From assembly GCF_003437535.1 (NCBI RefSeq), contig NZ_QSQT01000015.1:1-64000 (forward strand): a DNA stretch of 64,000 nt, read 5' to 3'. The stretch is from Phocaeicola plebeius (GTDB taxonomy: Bacteria; Bacteroidota; Bacteroidia; Bacteroidales; Bacteroidaceae). The notes beneath the pieces are model-generated. The model saw only the letters and a program-made list of their open reading frames with translations, was not told the DNA's origin and made no database searches. This document shows, piece by piece, positions 1 through 8,229 of the stretch. How positions within the stretch are numbered: the first letter of the stretch is position 1; each line of letters opens with the position of its first letter. Made by a program: the position numbers and the translations under genes.

Positions 1-45
1 GTCAGGAATTAATCTTCAAACTGACAACTATTTTCAGTACACTTC

Positions 46-131
46 AAACGCTTTGACGTTTTACCTAAAACGCAAGTACGTTTTAAATGAAACGCTTCGA
101 CGTTCTGTTGCAAACGTCAAAGCGTTTTTTT
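46..131. repeat. 22-bp periodic palindrome array A (4 units)
   Basis: Four 17-bp units begin at 46, 68, 90 and 112, exactly 22 bp apart, with 5-bp spacers of unrelated sequence (ACCTA, AAATG, GTTGC). Each unit is an imperfect palindrome with core AAACG...CGTTT. Unit 1 (AAACGCTTTGACGTTT) is the exact reverse complement of the first 16 bases of unit 4, so the whole array can also fold as one long hairpin. The last unit runs into seven T. It lies 24 bp past the 3' end of the minus-strand flavoprotein gene. Function unknown. Confidence 0.85.
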
Positions 132-154
132 ATGTCCGATTTTCAAGCTTGTTT

Positions 155-2449
155 TTATGCCTGACGAAGCTGGCGATCCATGGCAGCAGCCGCACGGCGT
201 CCGTCACCCATCGCCAAGATTACAGTGGCTCCTCCACGCACGATGTCACCACCGGCATAGATGGTCGGAATAGACGACTGCATGTCATCGTTGACAGCAA
301 TGGTTCCCTTGCGTCCTAATTCCAATCCCGGAATAGAATTCGGCACAATCGGGTTAGGCGATACACCTACACTGACAATGGCCATGTCAATGTCGAGAGT
401 TACTGTAGCTCCCGGAATGGCAACCGGACTACGACGACCGGAAGCATCAGGTTCACCCAGTTCCATTTTCTGCAATACCACCTGTTTTACACGTCCCTTC
501 TCATCGGCAATGTATTCTATCGGATTGTGCAGTGTCAGGAATTCCACACCTTCTTCCTTGGCATGTTTCACTTCTTCCAGACGAGCCGGCATTTCTGCTT
601 CCGAACGACGGTAGATAATCATCGCTTTCTCTGCTCCCAGACGGCGTGCGGTACGTACAGAGTCCATTGCTGTATTTCCACCACCGATTACAGCCACTCG
701 CTTACCGAATGTCACCGGAGTATCGGCATCTTCGCTGGCTGCATCCATCAGGTTCACACGTGTCAGGTACTCATTCGAAGACATGATGTTGATGGAGTTC
801 TCGCCCGGAATGTTCATGAAGTTAGGCAGTCCGGCACCCGAAGCAACAAAGATTCCCTTGAAGCCTTCGCTTTCGAGGTCTTCCACACTGATGGTCTTAC
901 CTACGATGCAGTCCTTCACGAAAGTCACACCCATCTTAGACAAGTTTTCGATTTCCACATCCACAATCTTGTTCGGCAGACGGAATTCCGGAATACCGTA
1001 TTTCAATACCCCACCAATTTCATGCAGTGCCTCGAACACAGTTACATCGTAACCCATCTTGGCCATATCGCCTGCAAACGATAATCCGGCAGGTCCTGAA
1101 CCCACTACTGCAATCTTGATACCGTTCTTGGCTGCAATTTCGGGCACTGAAATCTGTCCGCTTTCGCGTTCATAGTCAGCCGCAAAACGTTCCAAGTAAC
1201 CGATAGCCACCGCTTCGTGACCCATCTTCAGGTGAATACATCTCGATTCGCACTGCTTTTCCTGCGGGCAGACACGTCCGCACACAGCCGGAAGTGCACT
1301 GGTCTTTTTCAGCGTACGTGCAGCTTCCAGAAATTCTCCGCGTTCGATGTTCTTGACAAAGCCCGGAATATCAATACCTACCGGACAACCTTCCATACAA
1401 GAAGGATTGGCACAGTCCAGACAACGCTTGGCTTCTGTCAGCGCCTGCTCTTCGCTCAGCCCCAAGTTCACTTCTTCCTTGCGACTGTGTGAACGGTATT
1501 CCGAATCCAGCTCGTTCATCTTCACGCGCGGAATAGCCACACGTTCTTTCGGCTTCATGCTCTTGCGCAACGCTTCACGCCATTCAGCGTTTCGTCCGGA
1601 AGCAGCCTGTTCAGCTTCACAAGTTGCAGGTTTGGTATCCAGTTTATGAATTTCTTCACGCTCAATATCCTTGAAAGCCCCCATACGTTTCAGCATCTCG
1701 TCAAAGTCCACCTGATGACCGTCGAATTCCGGACCATCCACACATACGAACTTCGTCTTTCCGCCTACGGTGATACGGCAAGCACCACACATGCCCGTAC
1801 CATCCACCATGATGGTGTTCAGCGACACATCAGTCGGAATATCATATTTCTTGGTCAGAAGGCAGACAAACTTCATCATGATGGCCGGACCAATGGCAAA
1901 ACACTTGTCCACCTTTTCACGCTTGATGACTGCTTCTACTCCTTCCGTAACCAGACCTTTCTGTCCGTAAGAACCGTCGTCCGTCATGATAATCACTTCA
2001 TCCGAGCTCTCACGCATTTCCTTTTCAAGAATAATCAGTTCCTTAGTACGTCCGGCCAGCACGGTAATGACCCGGTTTCCCGCAGCCTTCAATGCCTGCA
2101 CGATAGGCAACATCGGGGCCACACCTACACCACCTCCGGCACAAACCACCGTCCCGAAGTTTTCAATATGAGTAGCCTTTCCCAGCGGACCTACCACGTC
2201 TGTAATGTAATCACCCACATTTAGTTCACACAGACGGGTAGACGAAAGTCCTACCTCCTGCACCACCAAAGTAATGGTTCCCTTCACCGGATCGGCTGCT
2301 GCAATAGTCAAAGGCATGCGTTCCCCCTTCTCGCCTACACGGACAATGACAAAATGTCCCGCCTTACGCGACTTTGCAATCAAAGGAGCCTCAATCACCA
2401 GTTTGAAGACCTTTTCGGAAAAATGTTCCTTCTGAAGAATCTTGTTCAT
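155..2449 (-). CDS. Fused ferredoxin-NADP reductase-like / NADPH-dependent glutamate synthase small-chain-like flavoprotein (Nfn-like)
   Basis: A 764-residue fusion. Residues 1 to about 260 are a ferredoxin-NADP reductase-like FAD/NAD module ending in a cysteine cluster typical of a 2Fe-2S site (GMCGAC near 221, then a Cys in FVCVDGPEFDG). The C-terminal part is a GltD-type module with 4Fe-4S cysteines (CLDCANPSCMEGCP near 345), an FAD site (GSGPAG near 446) and an NADPH site (GGGNTAMD near 588). Fusions like this are usually annotated as bifunctional DHOD electron-transfer subunit/glutamate synthase. No glutamate synthase large subunit is adjacent, so an electron-bifurcating NADH/ferredoxin:NADP role (NfnAB-like) fits better, helped by the ferredoxin-reducing operon next door. 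That role is inference. A good promoter lies upstream. Confidence 0.85.
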   Translation of the reverse strand: MNKILQKEHFSEKVFKLVIEAPLIAKSRKAGHFVIVRVGEKGERMPLTIAAADPVKGTITLVVQEVGLSSTRLCELNVGDYITDVVGPLGKATHIENFGTVVCAGGGVGVAPMLPIVQALKAAGNRVITVLAGRTKELIILEKEMRESSDEVIIMTDDGSYGQKGLVTEGVEAVIKREKVDKCFAIGPAIMMKFVCLLTKKYDIPTDVSLNTIMVDGTGMCGACRITVGGKTKFVCVDGPEFDGHQVDFDEMLKRMGAFKDIEREEIHKLDTKPATCEAEQAASGRNAEWREALRKSMKPKERVAIPRVKMNELDSEYRSHSRKEEVNLGLSEEQALTEAKRCLDCANPSCMEGCPVGIDIPGFVKNIERGEFLEAARTLKKTSALPAVCGRVCPQEKQCESRCIHLKMGHEAVAIGYLERFAADYERESGQISVPEIAAKNGIKIAVVGSGPAGLSFAGDMAKMGYDVTVFEALHEIGGVLKYGIPEFRLPNKIVDVEIENLSKMGVTFVKDCIVGKTISVEDLESEGFKGIFVASGAGLPNFMNIPGENSINIMSSNEYLTRVNLMDAASEDADTPVTFGKRVAVIGGGNTAMDSVRTARRLGAEKAMIIYRRSEAEMPARLEEVKHAKEEGVEFLTLHNPIEYIADEKGRVKQVVLQKMELGEPDASGRRSPVAIPGATVTLDIDMAIVSVGVSPNPIVPNSIPGLELGRKGTIAVNDDMQSSIPTIYAGGDIVRGGATVILAMGDGRRAAAAMDRQLRQA

Positions 2450-2503
2450 AATTCTATCTGATAAGTTAATTATTTAGTTGTTTGTTTCATGAATAAATTG
2501 CTA

Positions 2504-2534
2504 CAAAGTTATAAGAAATAATAACATAATCAAA
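2504..2534 (-). promoter_or_regulatory. Bacteroidetes-type promoter for the Nfn-like gene
   Basis: On the minus strand TTTG (2534-2531) is followed after 19 bp by TAACTTTG (2511-2504), matching the Bacteroidetes -33/-7 consensus. Predicted start near 2497 gives a leader of about 48 nt before the ATG at 2449. Confidence 0.7.
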
Positions 2535-2764
2535 TAGATTCCTGCATTTCAATAAATTTTTGACAAGCATTAAATTATCATTCATACACAATCCCCCTTT
2601 TCAGAAACATCATTTAGTTGTATATACATCTTTTTCAGTTGAAACAAAATAAAACATCATAAAACTCTTTAATAATCAACATGTTGCACAATTGCACAAA
2701 CAAGAAAAATCGGTATTTTTTACTATTTATTCCGTAAAAATGACTCTCGTACCAAATTAAAGAC
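2535..2764. other. AT-rich intergenic region between divergent genes
   Basis: This is the rest of the 350-bp gap between the divergent Nfn-like gene and the kor operon. It is AT-rich, with no ORF of note, no clear inverted repeat and no 22-bp array. I see nothing else that I can name. Confidence 0.5.
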
Positions 2765-2772
2765 TATCTTTG
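2765..2772 (+). promoter_or_regulatory. -7 element of the kor operon promoter
   Basis: TATCTTTG matches the Bacteroidetes -7 consensus and sits 27 bp before the TPR gene start. No clear TTTG is seen at the -33 position, so the promoter may be weak or activator dependent. Confidence 0.5.
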
Positions 2773-2799
2773 TAAGGTTACAATATGACATAAAAGCCC

Positions 2800-3078
2800 A
2801 TGAATGAACAACTGAATCACATCAGACAACTGATAAATGAAGGACATGTAGACACCGCTATATCTCGCCTGAATGATTGGTTGCAAACGGCTTCCTCGCC
2901 CACGGCGGAAGCATATTATCTTTTGGGAAATGCCTATCGGAAAAAAGGTGACTGGCAGGGAGCACTCAACAATTATCAGGAAGCGATTGCCCTAGACCCG
3001 GAAAGTCCGGCAGCCGATGCCCGAAAGATGGTGATGGATATACTTAACTTTTATAATAAAGATATGTTTAATCAATAA
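2800..3078 (+). CDS. Small TPR-repeat protein, first gene of the kor operon
   Basis: 92 residues with tetratricopeptide-type helices: a clear repeat from about residue 36 (AEAYYLLGNAYRKKGDWQGA) followed by NNYQEAIALDPESP, and a partial helix pair before it. TPRs mediate protein-protein contacts and no catalytic motif is present. The gene starts 12 bp before the ferredoxin gene and is transcribed with it, so a role in assembling or tethering the oxidoreductase complex is plausible but inferred. No signal peptide is seen, so it is probably cytoplasmic. Confidence 0.75.
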   Translation: MNEQLNHIRQLINEGHVDTAISRLNDWLQTASSPTAEAYYLLGNAYRKKGDWQGALNNYQEAIALDPESPAADARKMVMDILNFYNKDMFNQ

Positions 3079-3090
3079 GAGATATATACT

Positions 3091-3321
3091 ATGGCTAAGA
3101 TGAAAGGTGTGGTTATCGTAAATACCGAACGCTGCAAGGGATGCAACTTATGTGTGGTAGCATGCCCGCTGCATGTGTTGTCACTCACCCCGAAAGTAAA
3201 TCAAAAAGGATATAATTACGTACAACAGGTAGTGGAAGATACCTGTAACGGATGCTCTTCGTGCGCCATTGTGTGCCCGGACGGTTGTCTGACCGTGTAC
3301 AGAGCGAAAAGTGAAGAATAA
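3091..3321 (+). CDS. korD: 2-oxoacid:ferredoxin oxidoreductase, delta (ferredoxin) subunit
   Basis: A 76-residue ferredoxin-like protein with two 4Fe-4S motifs: CKGCNLCVVACP near residue 12 and CNGCSSCAIVCP near residue 51. It would carry electrons from the thiamine-pyrophosphate site of the alpha/beta subunits to external ferredoxin. It lies 12 bp after the TPR gene and 2 bp before the alpha-subunit ORF, the usual arrangement of four-subunit Kor/Vor enzymes. The sequence alone does not say whether the substrate is 2-oxoglutarate or a branched-chain 2-oxoacid. Confidence 0.88.
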   Translation: MAKMKGVVIVNTERCKGCNLCVVACPLHVLSLTPKVNQKGYNYVQQVVEDTCNGCSSCAIVCPDGCLTVYRAKSEE

Positions 3322-3323
3322 AA

Positions 3324-4433
3324 ATGCCCAACAAGCAAAATCGAAAAATTATGGCAGAAGAAGTTGTTCTTATGAAAGGTAACGAGGCCATAGCCCATGC
3401 CGCCATCCGTATCGGCGTGGACGGTTACTTCGGTTACCCTATCACCCCCCAATCTGAAGTATTGGAAACGCTTGCCGAGCAGAAGCCGTGGGAAACTACC
3501 GGAATGGTAGTTCTTCAGGCTGAAAGTGAAGTGGCAGCAATTAATATGGTATACGGAGGCGCCGGCAGTGGAAAAATGGTCATGACTTCATCCTCCAGTC
3601 CGGGCGTCAGCTTGAAGCAGGAAGGTATCTCCTACATCGCAGGTGCGGAACTTCCTTGTCTGGTGGTCAACGTGATGCGAGGAGGTCCGGGTCTGGGTAC
3701 TATCCAGCCCAGTCAGGCCGACTATTTCCAGACTACCAAAGGAGGCGGTCACGGCGACTACCACCTGATTGCACTGGCTCCGGCTTCCGTACAGGAAATG
3801 GCTGACTTTGTAGGGCTGGCTTTCGACCTGGCTTTCAAATACCGCAATCCGGCTATGATTCTGGCCGACGGTGTAATCGGTCAGATGATGGAAAAGGTAG
3901 TGCTTCCGGAATATCGCCCCAGACGTACAGAAGAAGAGATTCTGGCACAATGCCCTTGGGCTACAACCGGTTGCAAGGGACGTAAGCCCAATATCATCAC
4001 CTCACTGGAACTGGATCCGGCCATCATGGAGCAGCGCAACTTGCACCTGCAGGCCAAGTATGCAGAAATAGAAGAGAAAGAAACACGCTACGAAGAACTG
4101 AATGCCGAAGATGCCGAATACCTGATTGTGGCTTTCGGTTCTTGCGCACGTATCGCACAGAAAGCCATGGAGCATGCACGCGAAGAAGGTATCAAGGTAG
4201 GTCTGTTCCGTCCGATTACATTATGGCCGTTCCCAAGCAAGGCCCTGAAAGAAAGAGCCAAACAGGTGAAAGGTATCCTGACCGTGGAACTGAACAGCGG
4301 ACAGATGATTGAAGATGTCCGTCTGGCCGTAGAATGTAAGGTACCCGTAGAACATTTCGGACGTCTGGGAGGTATCGTGCCCGACCCGGATGAAGTAATC
4401 GAAGCCATCAAGGAAAAACTGATTCAGAAATAA
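3324..4433 (+). CDS. korA: 2-oxoacid:ferredoxin oxidoreductase, alpha subunit (KorA/VorB type)
   Basis: A 369-residue alpha chain of a 2-oxoacid:ferredoxin oxidoreductase. Family hallmarks are the N-terminal pyrimidine-binding domain (GNEAIAHAAIRIG, YPITPQSE) and the downstream GSCARIAQKAM region. It forms a heterotetramer with the neighbouring beta, gamma and delta subunits and oxidatively decarboxylates a 2-oxoacid plus CoA to an acyl-CoA with reduction of ferredoxin. A second in-frame ATG at 3351 (MAEEVVLMKG) matches the usual family start better than the first, so nine residues may be untranslated. The 57-residue membrane-protein gene starts 3 bp downstream. Confidence 0.9.
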   Translation: MPNKQNRKIMAEEVVLMKGNEAIAHAAIRIGVDGYFGYPITPQSEVLETLAEQKPWETTGMVVLQAESEVAAINMVYGGAGSGKMVMTSSSSPGVSLKQEGISYIAGAELPCLVVNVMRGGPGLGTIQPSQADYFQTTKGGGHGDYHLIALAPASVQEMADFVGLAFDLAFKYRNPAMILADGVIGQMMEKVVLPEYRPRRTEEEILAQCPWATTGCKGRKPNIITSLELDPAIMEQRNLHLQAKYAEIEEKETRYEELNAEDAEYLIVAFGSCARIAQKAMEHAREEGIKVGLFRPITLWPFPSKALKERAKQVKGILTVELNSGQMIEDVRLAVECKVPVEHFGRLGGIVPDPDEVIEAIKEKLIQK

Positions 4434-4436
4434 GCT

Positions 4437-4610
4437 ATGGATACCGATAGAATAAGAGCCGTCTTAAACGTACTGTTTATGATTGGAGCATTGATTTCCG
4501 TCATTCTCTACTTCACACTGGGTGAAGACAAGACCGTATTCTTTTATGTGTGCGGTGCCTCTCTTTTCCTGAAAATGATGGAATTCGTGTTTCGTTTCTT
4601 TCTACGATAA
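4437..4610 (+). CDS. 57-residue two-helix membrane protein inside the kor operon
   Basis: An ORF starting 3 bp after the alpha-subunit stop and ending 18 bp before the beta-subunit ATG. The peptide starts MDTDRIRAVLNVLFMIGALI, has one hydrophobic stretch at about residues 9-27 and a second at about 33-47, joined by a short acidic turn (GEDKT), and ends in basic residues FRFFLR. The tight fit between two subunit genes in the same frame direction, and the clear two-helix pattern, argue for a real gene. Function unknown. A membrane anchor or accessory subunit for the oxidoreductase is a guess from context. Confidence 0.8.
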   Translation: MDTDRIRAVLNVLFMIGALISVILYFTLGEDKTVFFYVCGASLFLKMMEFVFRFFLR

Positions 4611-4628
4611 ACTACAGGAGAATTAATT

Positions 4629-5402
4629 ATGACAAAAGAAGATATAATCAAACCTGAAAATCTGGTTTATCAGAAGCCTCGCCTGCTGAACGATAACCCT
4701 ATGCACTACTGCCCGGGATGCAGTCACGGAGTAGTTCACAAACTGATTGCCGAAGTCATCGACGAAATGGGCATGGCCGAGAAAGCTGTCGGAGTAAGTC
4801 CGGTAGGTTGTGCCGTGTTCATGTATAATTACCTAGATATAGACTGTCAGGAAGCCGCACACGGACGTGCACCTGCCCTGGCTACTGCCATCAAGCGCTT
4901 ATGGCCCGACCGCCTGGTATTCACCTATCAGGGCGACGGTGACCTGGCCTGCATCGGTACAGCCGAAACCATCCACGCTCTGAACCGCGGAGAAAATATT
5001 ACTATCATTTTCATCAACAATGCCATTTACGGTATGACCGGCGGACAGATGGCTCCAACCACACTGGTAGGCATGAAGACTTCTACCTGCCCGTACGGAC
5101 GTGTTCCGGAAATCCATGGTTACCCGCTGAAGATGACCGAAATTGCCGCTACACTGGAAGGTACCGCTTACGTAACCCGCCAGTCAGTGCAGTCAGTGGC
5201 TGCCATCCGCAAGGCTAAGAAAGCCATCCGCAAGGCATTCGAATGTTCCATGCAGAAAAAAGGCTCCAGCCTGGTAGAAATCGTATCTACCTGCAACTCC
5301 GGATGGAAAATGACACCCGAAGCCGCCAACAAATGGATGGAAGAACACATGTTCCCCTTCTACCCATTGGGCGACCTGAAAGATACTACCGAAAATAAAT
5401 AA
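4629..5402 (+). CDS. korB: 2-oxoacid:ferredoxin oxidoreductase, beta subunit
   Basis: A 257-residue beta chain that binds the diphosphate end of thiamine pyrophosphate. Visible features are the Cys-containing CPGCSHG motif near residue 28, the TPP motif beginning GDGD near residue 100 and continuing to INNAIYGMTGGQ, and PYGRVPE. Length fits the family (about 250-290). An AGGAG-type ribosome site (caggag) lies 10 bp before the ATG. It pairs with the alpha subunit at 3324 and the gamma subunit at 5418. Confidence 0.92.
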   Translation: MTKEDIIKPENLVYQKPRLLNDNPMHYCPGCSHGVVHKLIAEVIDEMGMAEKAVGVSPVGCAVFMYNYLDIDCQEAAHGRAPALATAIKRLWPDRLVFTYQGDGDLACIGTAETIHALNRGENITIIFINNAIYGMTGGQMAPTTLVGMKTSTCPYGRVPEIHGYPLKMTEIAATLEGTAYVTRQSVQSVAAIRKAKKAIRKAFECSMQKKGSSLVEIVSTCNSGWKMTPEAANKWMEEHMFPFYPLGDLKDTTENK

Positions 5403-5417
5403 TTATTTGCACATTAT

Positions 5418-5960
5418 ATGAAAGAGGAAATTATCATAGCAGGATTTGGAGGTCAGGGAGTTCTTTCCATGGGAAAAATCCTGGCATATTCCGGCCTGAT
5501 GGAAAACAAGGAGGTGACTTGGATGCCAGCCTACGGTCCGGAACAGCGCGGAGGTACAGCCAACGTCACTGTCATTGTGAGCGACGAGCGTATCTCATCC
5601 CCGATTCTCAGCAAGTATGACACAGCCATCATCCTGAACCAGCCTTCGCTTGCCAAGTTTGAAAGCAAGGTAAAACCGGGCGGTGTATTGATTTACGACG
5701 GATACGGCATCATCAACCCTCCTACCCGCAAGGACATCCATGTATATCGCATTGACGCCATGGATGAAGCCAACGAACGGAAAATGGCCAAGACCTTCAA
5801 CATGATTGTATTGGGAGGTTTGCTGAAAATCCGCCCCATCGTATCAATCGAAAGTGTGGTGAAAGCCCTGCGCAAAACTTTGCCCGAGCGTCATCATCAC
5901 CTGATTCCGATGAACGAAGAAGCCATACGCATCGGTATGGACATCATCAAGGAAGTCTGA
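5418..5960 (+). CDS. korC: 2-oxoacid:ferredoxin oxidoreductase, gamma subunit
   Basis: A 180-residue gamma chain. Typical family features are the N-terminal IIIAGFGGQGVLSMGKIL loop, YGPEQRGGTANVTV near residue 40 and NMIVLGGLLK near residue 130. This subunit forms the CoA-binding domain of the complex. It is the last gene of the operon; a long GC-rich hairpin follows at 5989-6035. Confidence 0.92.
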   Translation: MKEEIIIAGFGGQGVLSMGKILAYSGLMENKEVTWMPAYGPEQRGGTANVTVIVSDERISSPILSKYDTAIILNQPSLAKFESKVKPGGVLIYDGYGIINPPTRKDIHVYRIDAMDEANERKMAKTFNMIVLGGLLKIRPIVSIESVVKALRKTLPERHHHLIPMNEEAIRIGMDIIKEV

Positions 5961-5988
5961 TTCCTTACCGGAAGCATACTTCTATCTT

Positions 5989-6040
5989 GCAGGCTGCCAG
6001 TGCATTTACAGAAAGGAATGCAGTTGGCAGCCTGCTTCTT
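5989..6040 (+). terminator. Intrinsic terminator of the kor operon
   Basis: An 11-bp perfect inverted repeat (GCAGGCTGCCA at 5989-5999, TGGCAGCCTGC at 6025-6035) with an inner TGCATT/AATGCA stem. It is followed by TTCTTTTT and lies 28 bp after the korC stop. Confidence 0.85.
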
Positions 6041-6116
6041 TTTCCGGAGTTTCACTTCTGACACCTCCAATGCTACTTTTTGAAAGCCACAATCTCCCGT
6101 TTTCGCATTTTTATTG

Positions 6117-6124
6117 TATCTTTG
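6117..6124 (+). promoter_or_regulatory. -7 promoter element immediately before the porin gene
   Basis: TATCTTTG, a perfect Bacteroidetes -7 element, ends only 7 bp before the ATG at 6132. The predicted start of transcription falls at or next to the start codon, so the mRNA may be leaderless. It also rules out translation from the upstream in-frame TTG at 6114. Confidence 0.65.
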
Positions 6125-6131
6125 CCCCATT

Positions 6132-8219
6132 ATGAAGAAGCTATTTTTTACAACCCTATTCATACTGGTGTGTACGGCCCTTTCGGCACAAAACACCATC
6201 TCCCAATACGGACAAGGAATGTCGGCCACCGGAATGGACGGCAACAGATATGACCGAAACGGTAATCCGATAGATACAACCGCAGTGATTGATGCCAGCA
6301 CCGTACCGGTGGGACTGAATGCCTGGAAAATCGACACACGCTTTGGAGAAATGACCCCCGTTCAGGTAGATACCCTGCAACATGGTTTCCAGAACTCCAA
6401 TGATACAGGAGGGCCTACGGGACATTATACTTACTTAGGTAACTTGGGAGCACCGCGTATCTCACACGTGTTCTTTGAACGGAAAGAAAGCAGCCAGTTT
6501 TTCTTCACCGATCCGTACGATTTCACCGTACGAAAGCCCAGTGATGTGGTGTATACCAATACCAAATCACCTTTCACCAACCTGACCTACTTCAAGCAGG
6601 GAGACGGACGCTACGGAGAGGAACGCTTCAAGGCTTACTTTGCCGTGAATGTGAACAAGCGCTTAGGCTTCGGATTCGACATTGACTACACCTACGGACG
6701 AGGAAAATACGACAGCCAGTCGACGGCACTGTTCAACGGTAATCTCTTTGCCTACTATCACGGCGACCAATACGACATGCATTTCAGCTTTATTAATGAA
6801 AACCTGAAGGTGGCTGAAAACGGAGGTATCACGGACGACCGCTACATCACCAACCCGCTGGAGATGGCCGAAGGAAACCGGACCTACGAAACGTATTCTA
6901 TCCCGACCAATCTGTCGAATATCTGGAACAACAATACCGGATACCATGCCTTTCTGACTCATCGGTATAACTTGGGATTCTATCGCGATGAAACGACTGA
7001 AAACGATACGATTACCAAAGAAGTATTCGTACCGGTAACCAGCTTCATTCATACCGTCAACGTAGACATCAACCGCAGAAAATACGTGTCTTATGACGTT
7101 GACCAGAATGAAGAATACTTTGAACATAACTACCTGGGAAAGGATTCACTGGACATCACCAAAAACTTCTCTATCAAGAACACCGTCGGCATTGCCCTGC
7201 GGGAAGGATTCAACAAATGGGCCAAAGCCGGACTGACCGTCTTTGCCAGCTTTGAACATCGTAACTTTACGCTGACAGATACCATTACCGGCACACCCGG
7301 ACGACGCATTCCGACAACTCACAAGGAAAATGTATTGTCTATCGGAGGCCAGCTTATCAAATCACAGGGAAAGACACTGCACTACAATGTGTTGGGTGAA
7401 ATAGCCATGATTGGAGAAGATGCCGGACAGTTCAGTGTAGAAGGACAAGGTGACTTGAACTTCCGCCTGTTCAACGACACCGTACGTCTGGAAGCCAATG
7501 CCTATATCAAGAACCTGAATCCTACGTTCTACTACCGTCACTTCCACTCCAAACATTACTGGTGGGACAATGACTTGAGTAAAATCATGCGTACACGCAT
7601 TGAAGGAAAGCTGAGCATCGACCGCTGGCGGACACAGTTGAAGGCAGGAGTAGAAAATATCACCAACTATACGTACTTGGACAATGCTTCAGTGAAATAT
7701 ACCAACGCCAACGATGTAGTCAGCTACAAGAACGACATGGCCGTACGCCAGCATTCCGGAAACATCCAGGTGTTCAGTGCCAGCCTGCGTCAGGACTTCA
7801 AGTTGGGCATCCTTCACTTAGACAATGAAATCACCTACCAAAAGACCAGTAACGAAACCGTACTTCCCTTGCCGGAACTTGTGCTCTATCACGACCTATA
7901 CATCCGGTTCGGACTGGCCAAAAAGGTGTTGAGCATTGAAATGGGAGCCGACATGCGGTACTTCACACAATATTACGCACCCGACTATGCTCCGGCTATC
8001 GGACAGTTCTACCTGCAAAATCCGGATACACGCTACAAACTTGGCGGATACCCTCTCATCAACGGATACATCAACCTGCACCTGAAACGTACGCGTATCT
8101 TCGTGCAGATGTATAACCTGCTGCAGCGCACAGGAGAAAAGAGCTACTTCCTGGCTCCGCACTATCCGCTCAACCCGCGTATCCTGAAAGTAGGACTCTC
8201 ATGGAACTTCTTTGATTAA
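6132..8219 (+). CDS. Putative outer membrane porin (Porin_10 type)
   Basis: 695 residues beginning MKKLFFTTLFILVCTALSAQ, a clear Sec signal peptide. The mature part is rich in alternating aromatic/polar strands and ends ...GLSWNFFD with a terminal aromatic residue, as expected for an outer-membrane beta-barrel. Segments such as HVFFERKESSQFFFTDPYD resemble the Bacteroidetes putative-porin family. It is the first gene of a compact four-gene unit (spacings 10, 12 and 20 bp) with a solute-binding-like protein, a Gfo/Idh oxidoreductase and a DUF4421 protein. The substrate is unknown. Confidence 0.8.
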   Translation: MKKLFFTTLFILVCTALSAQNTISQYGQGMSATGMDGNRYDRNGNPIDTTAVIDASTVPVGLNAWKIDTRFGEMTPVQVDTLQHGFQNSNDTGGPTGHYTYLGNLGAPRISHVFFERKESSQFFFTDPYDFTVRKPSDVVYTNTKSPFTNLTYFKQGDGRYGEERFKAYFAVNVNKRLGFGFDIDYTYGRGKYDSQSTALFNGNLFAYYHGDQYDMHFSFINENLKVAENGGITDDRYITNPLEMAEGNRTYETYSIPTNLSNIWNNNTGYHAFLTHRYNLGFYRDETTENDTITKEVFVPVTSFIHTVNVDINRRKYVSYDVDQNEEYFEHNYLGKDSLDITKNFSIKNTVGIALREGFNKWAKAGLTVFASFEHRNFTLTDTITGTPGRRIPTTHKENVLSIGGQLIKSQGKTLHYNVLGEIAMIGEDAGQFSVEGQGDLNFRLFNDTVRLEANAYIKNLNPTFYYRHFHSKHYWWDNDLSKIMRTRIEGKLSIDRWRTQLKAGVENITNYTYLDNASVKYTNANDVVSYKNDMAVRQHSGNIQVFSASLRQDFKLGILHLDNEITYQKTSNETVLPLPELVLYHDLYIRFGLAKKVLSIEMGADMRYFTQYYAPDYAPAIGQFYLQNPDTRYKLGGYPLINGYINLHLKRTRIFVQMYNLLQRTGEKSYFLAPHYPLNPRILKVGLSWNFFD

Positions 8220-8229
8220 TTCTCTGCCT

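Noticed and set aside
6114..6131. Longer start for the porin (TTG at 6114)
   Set aside because: It overlaps the -7 promoter element and would place six residues before a clean signal peptide.
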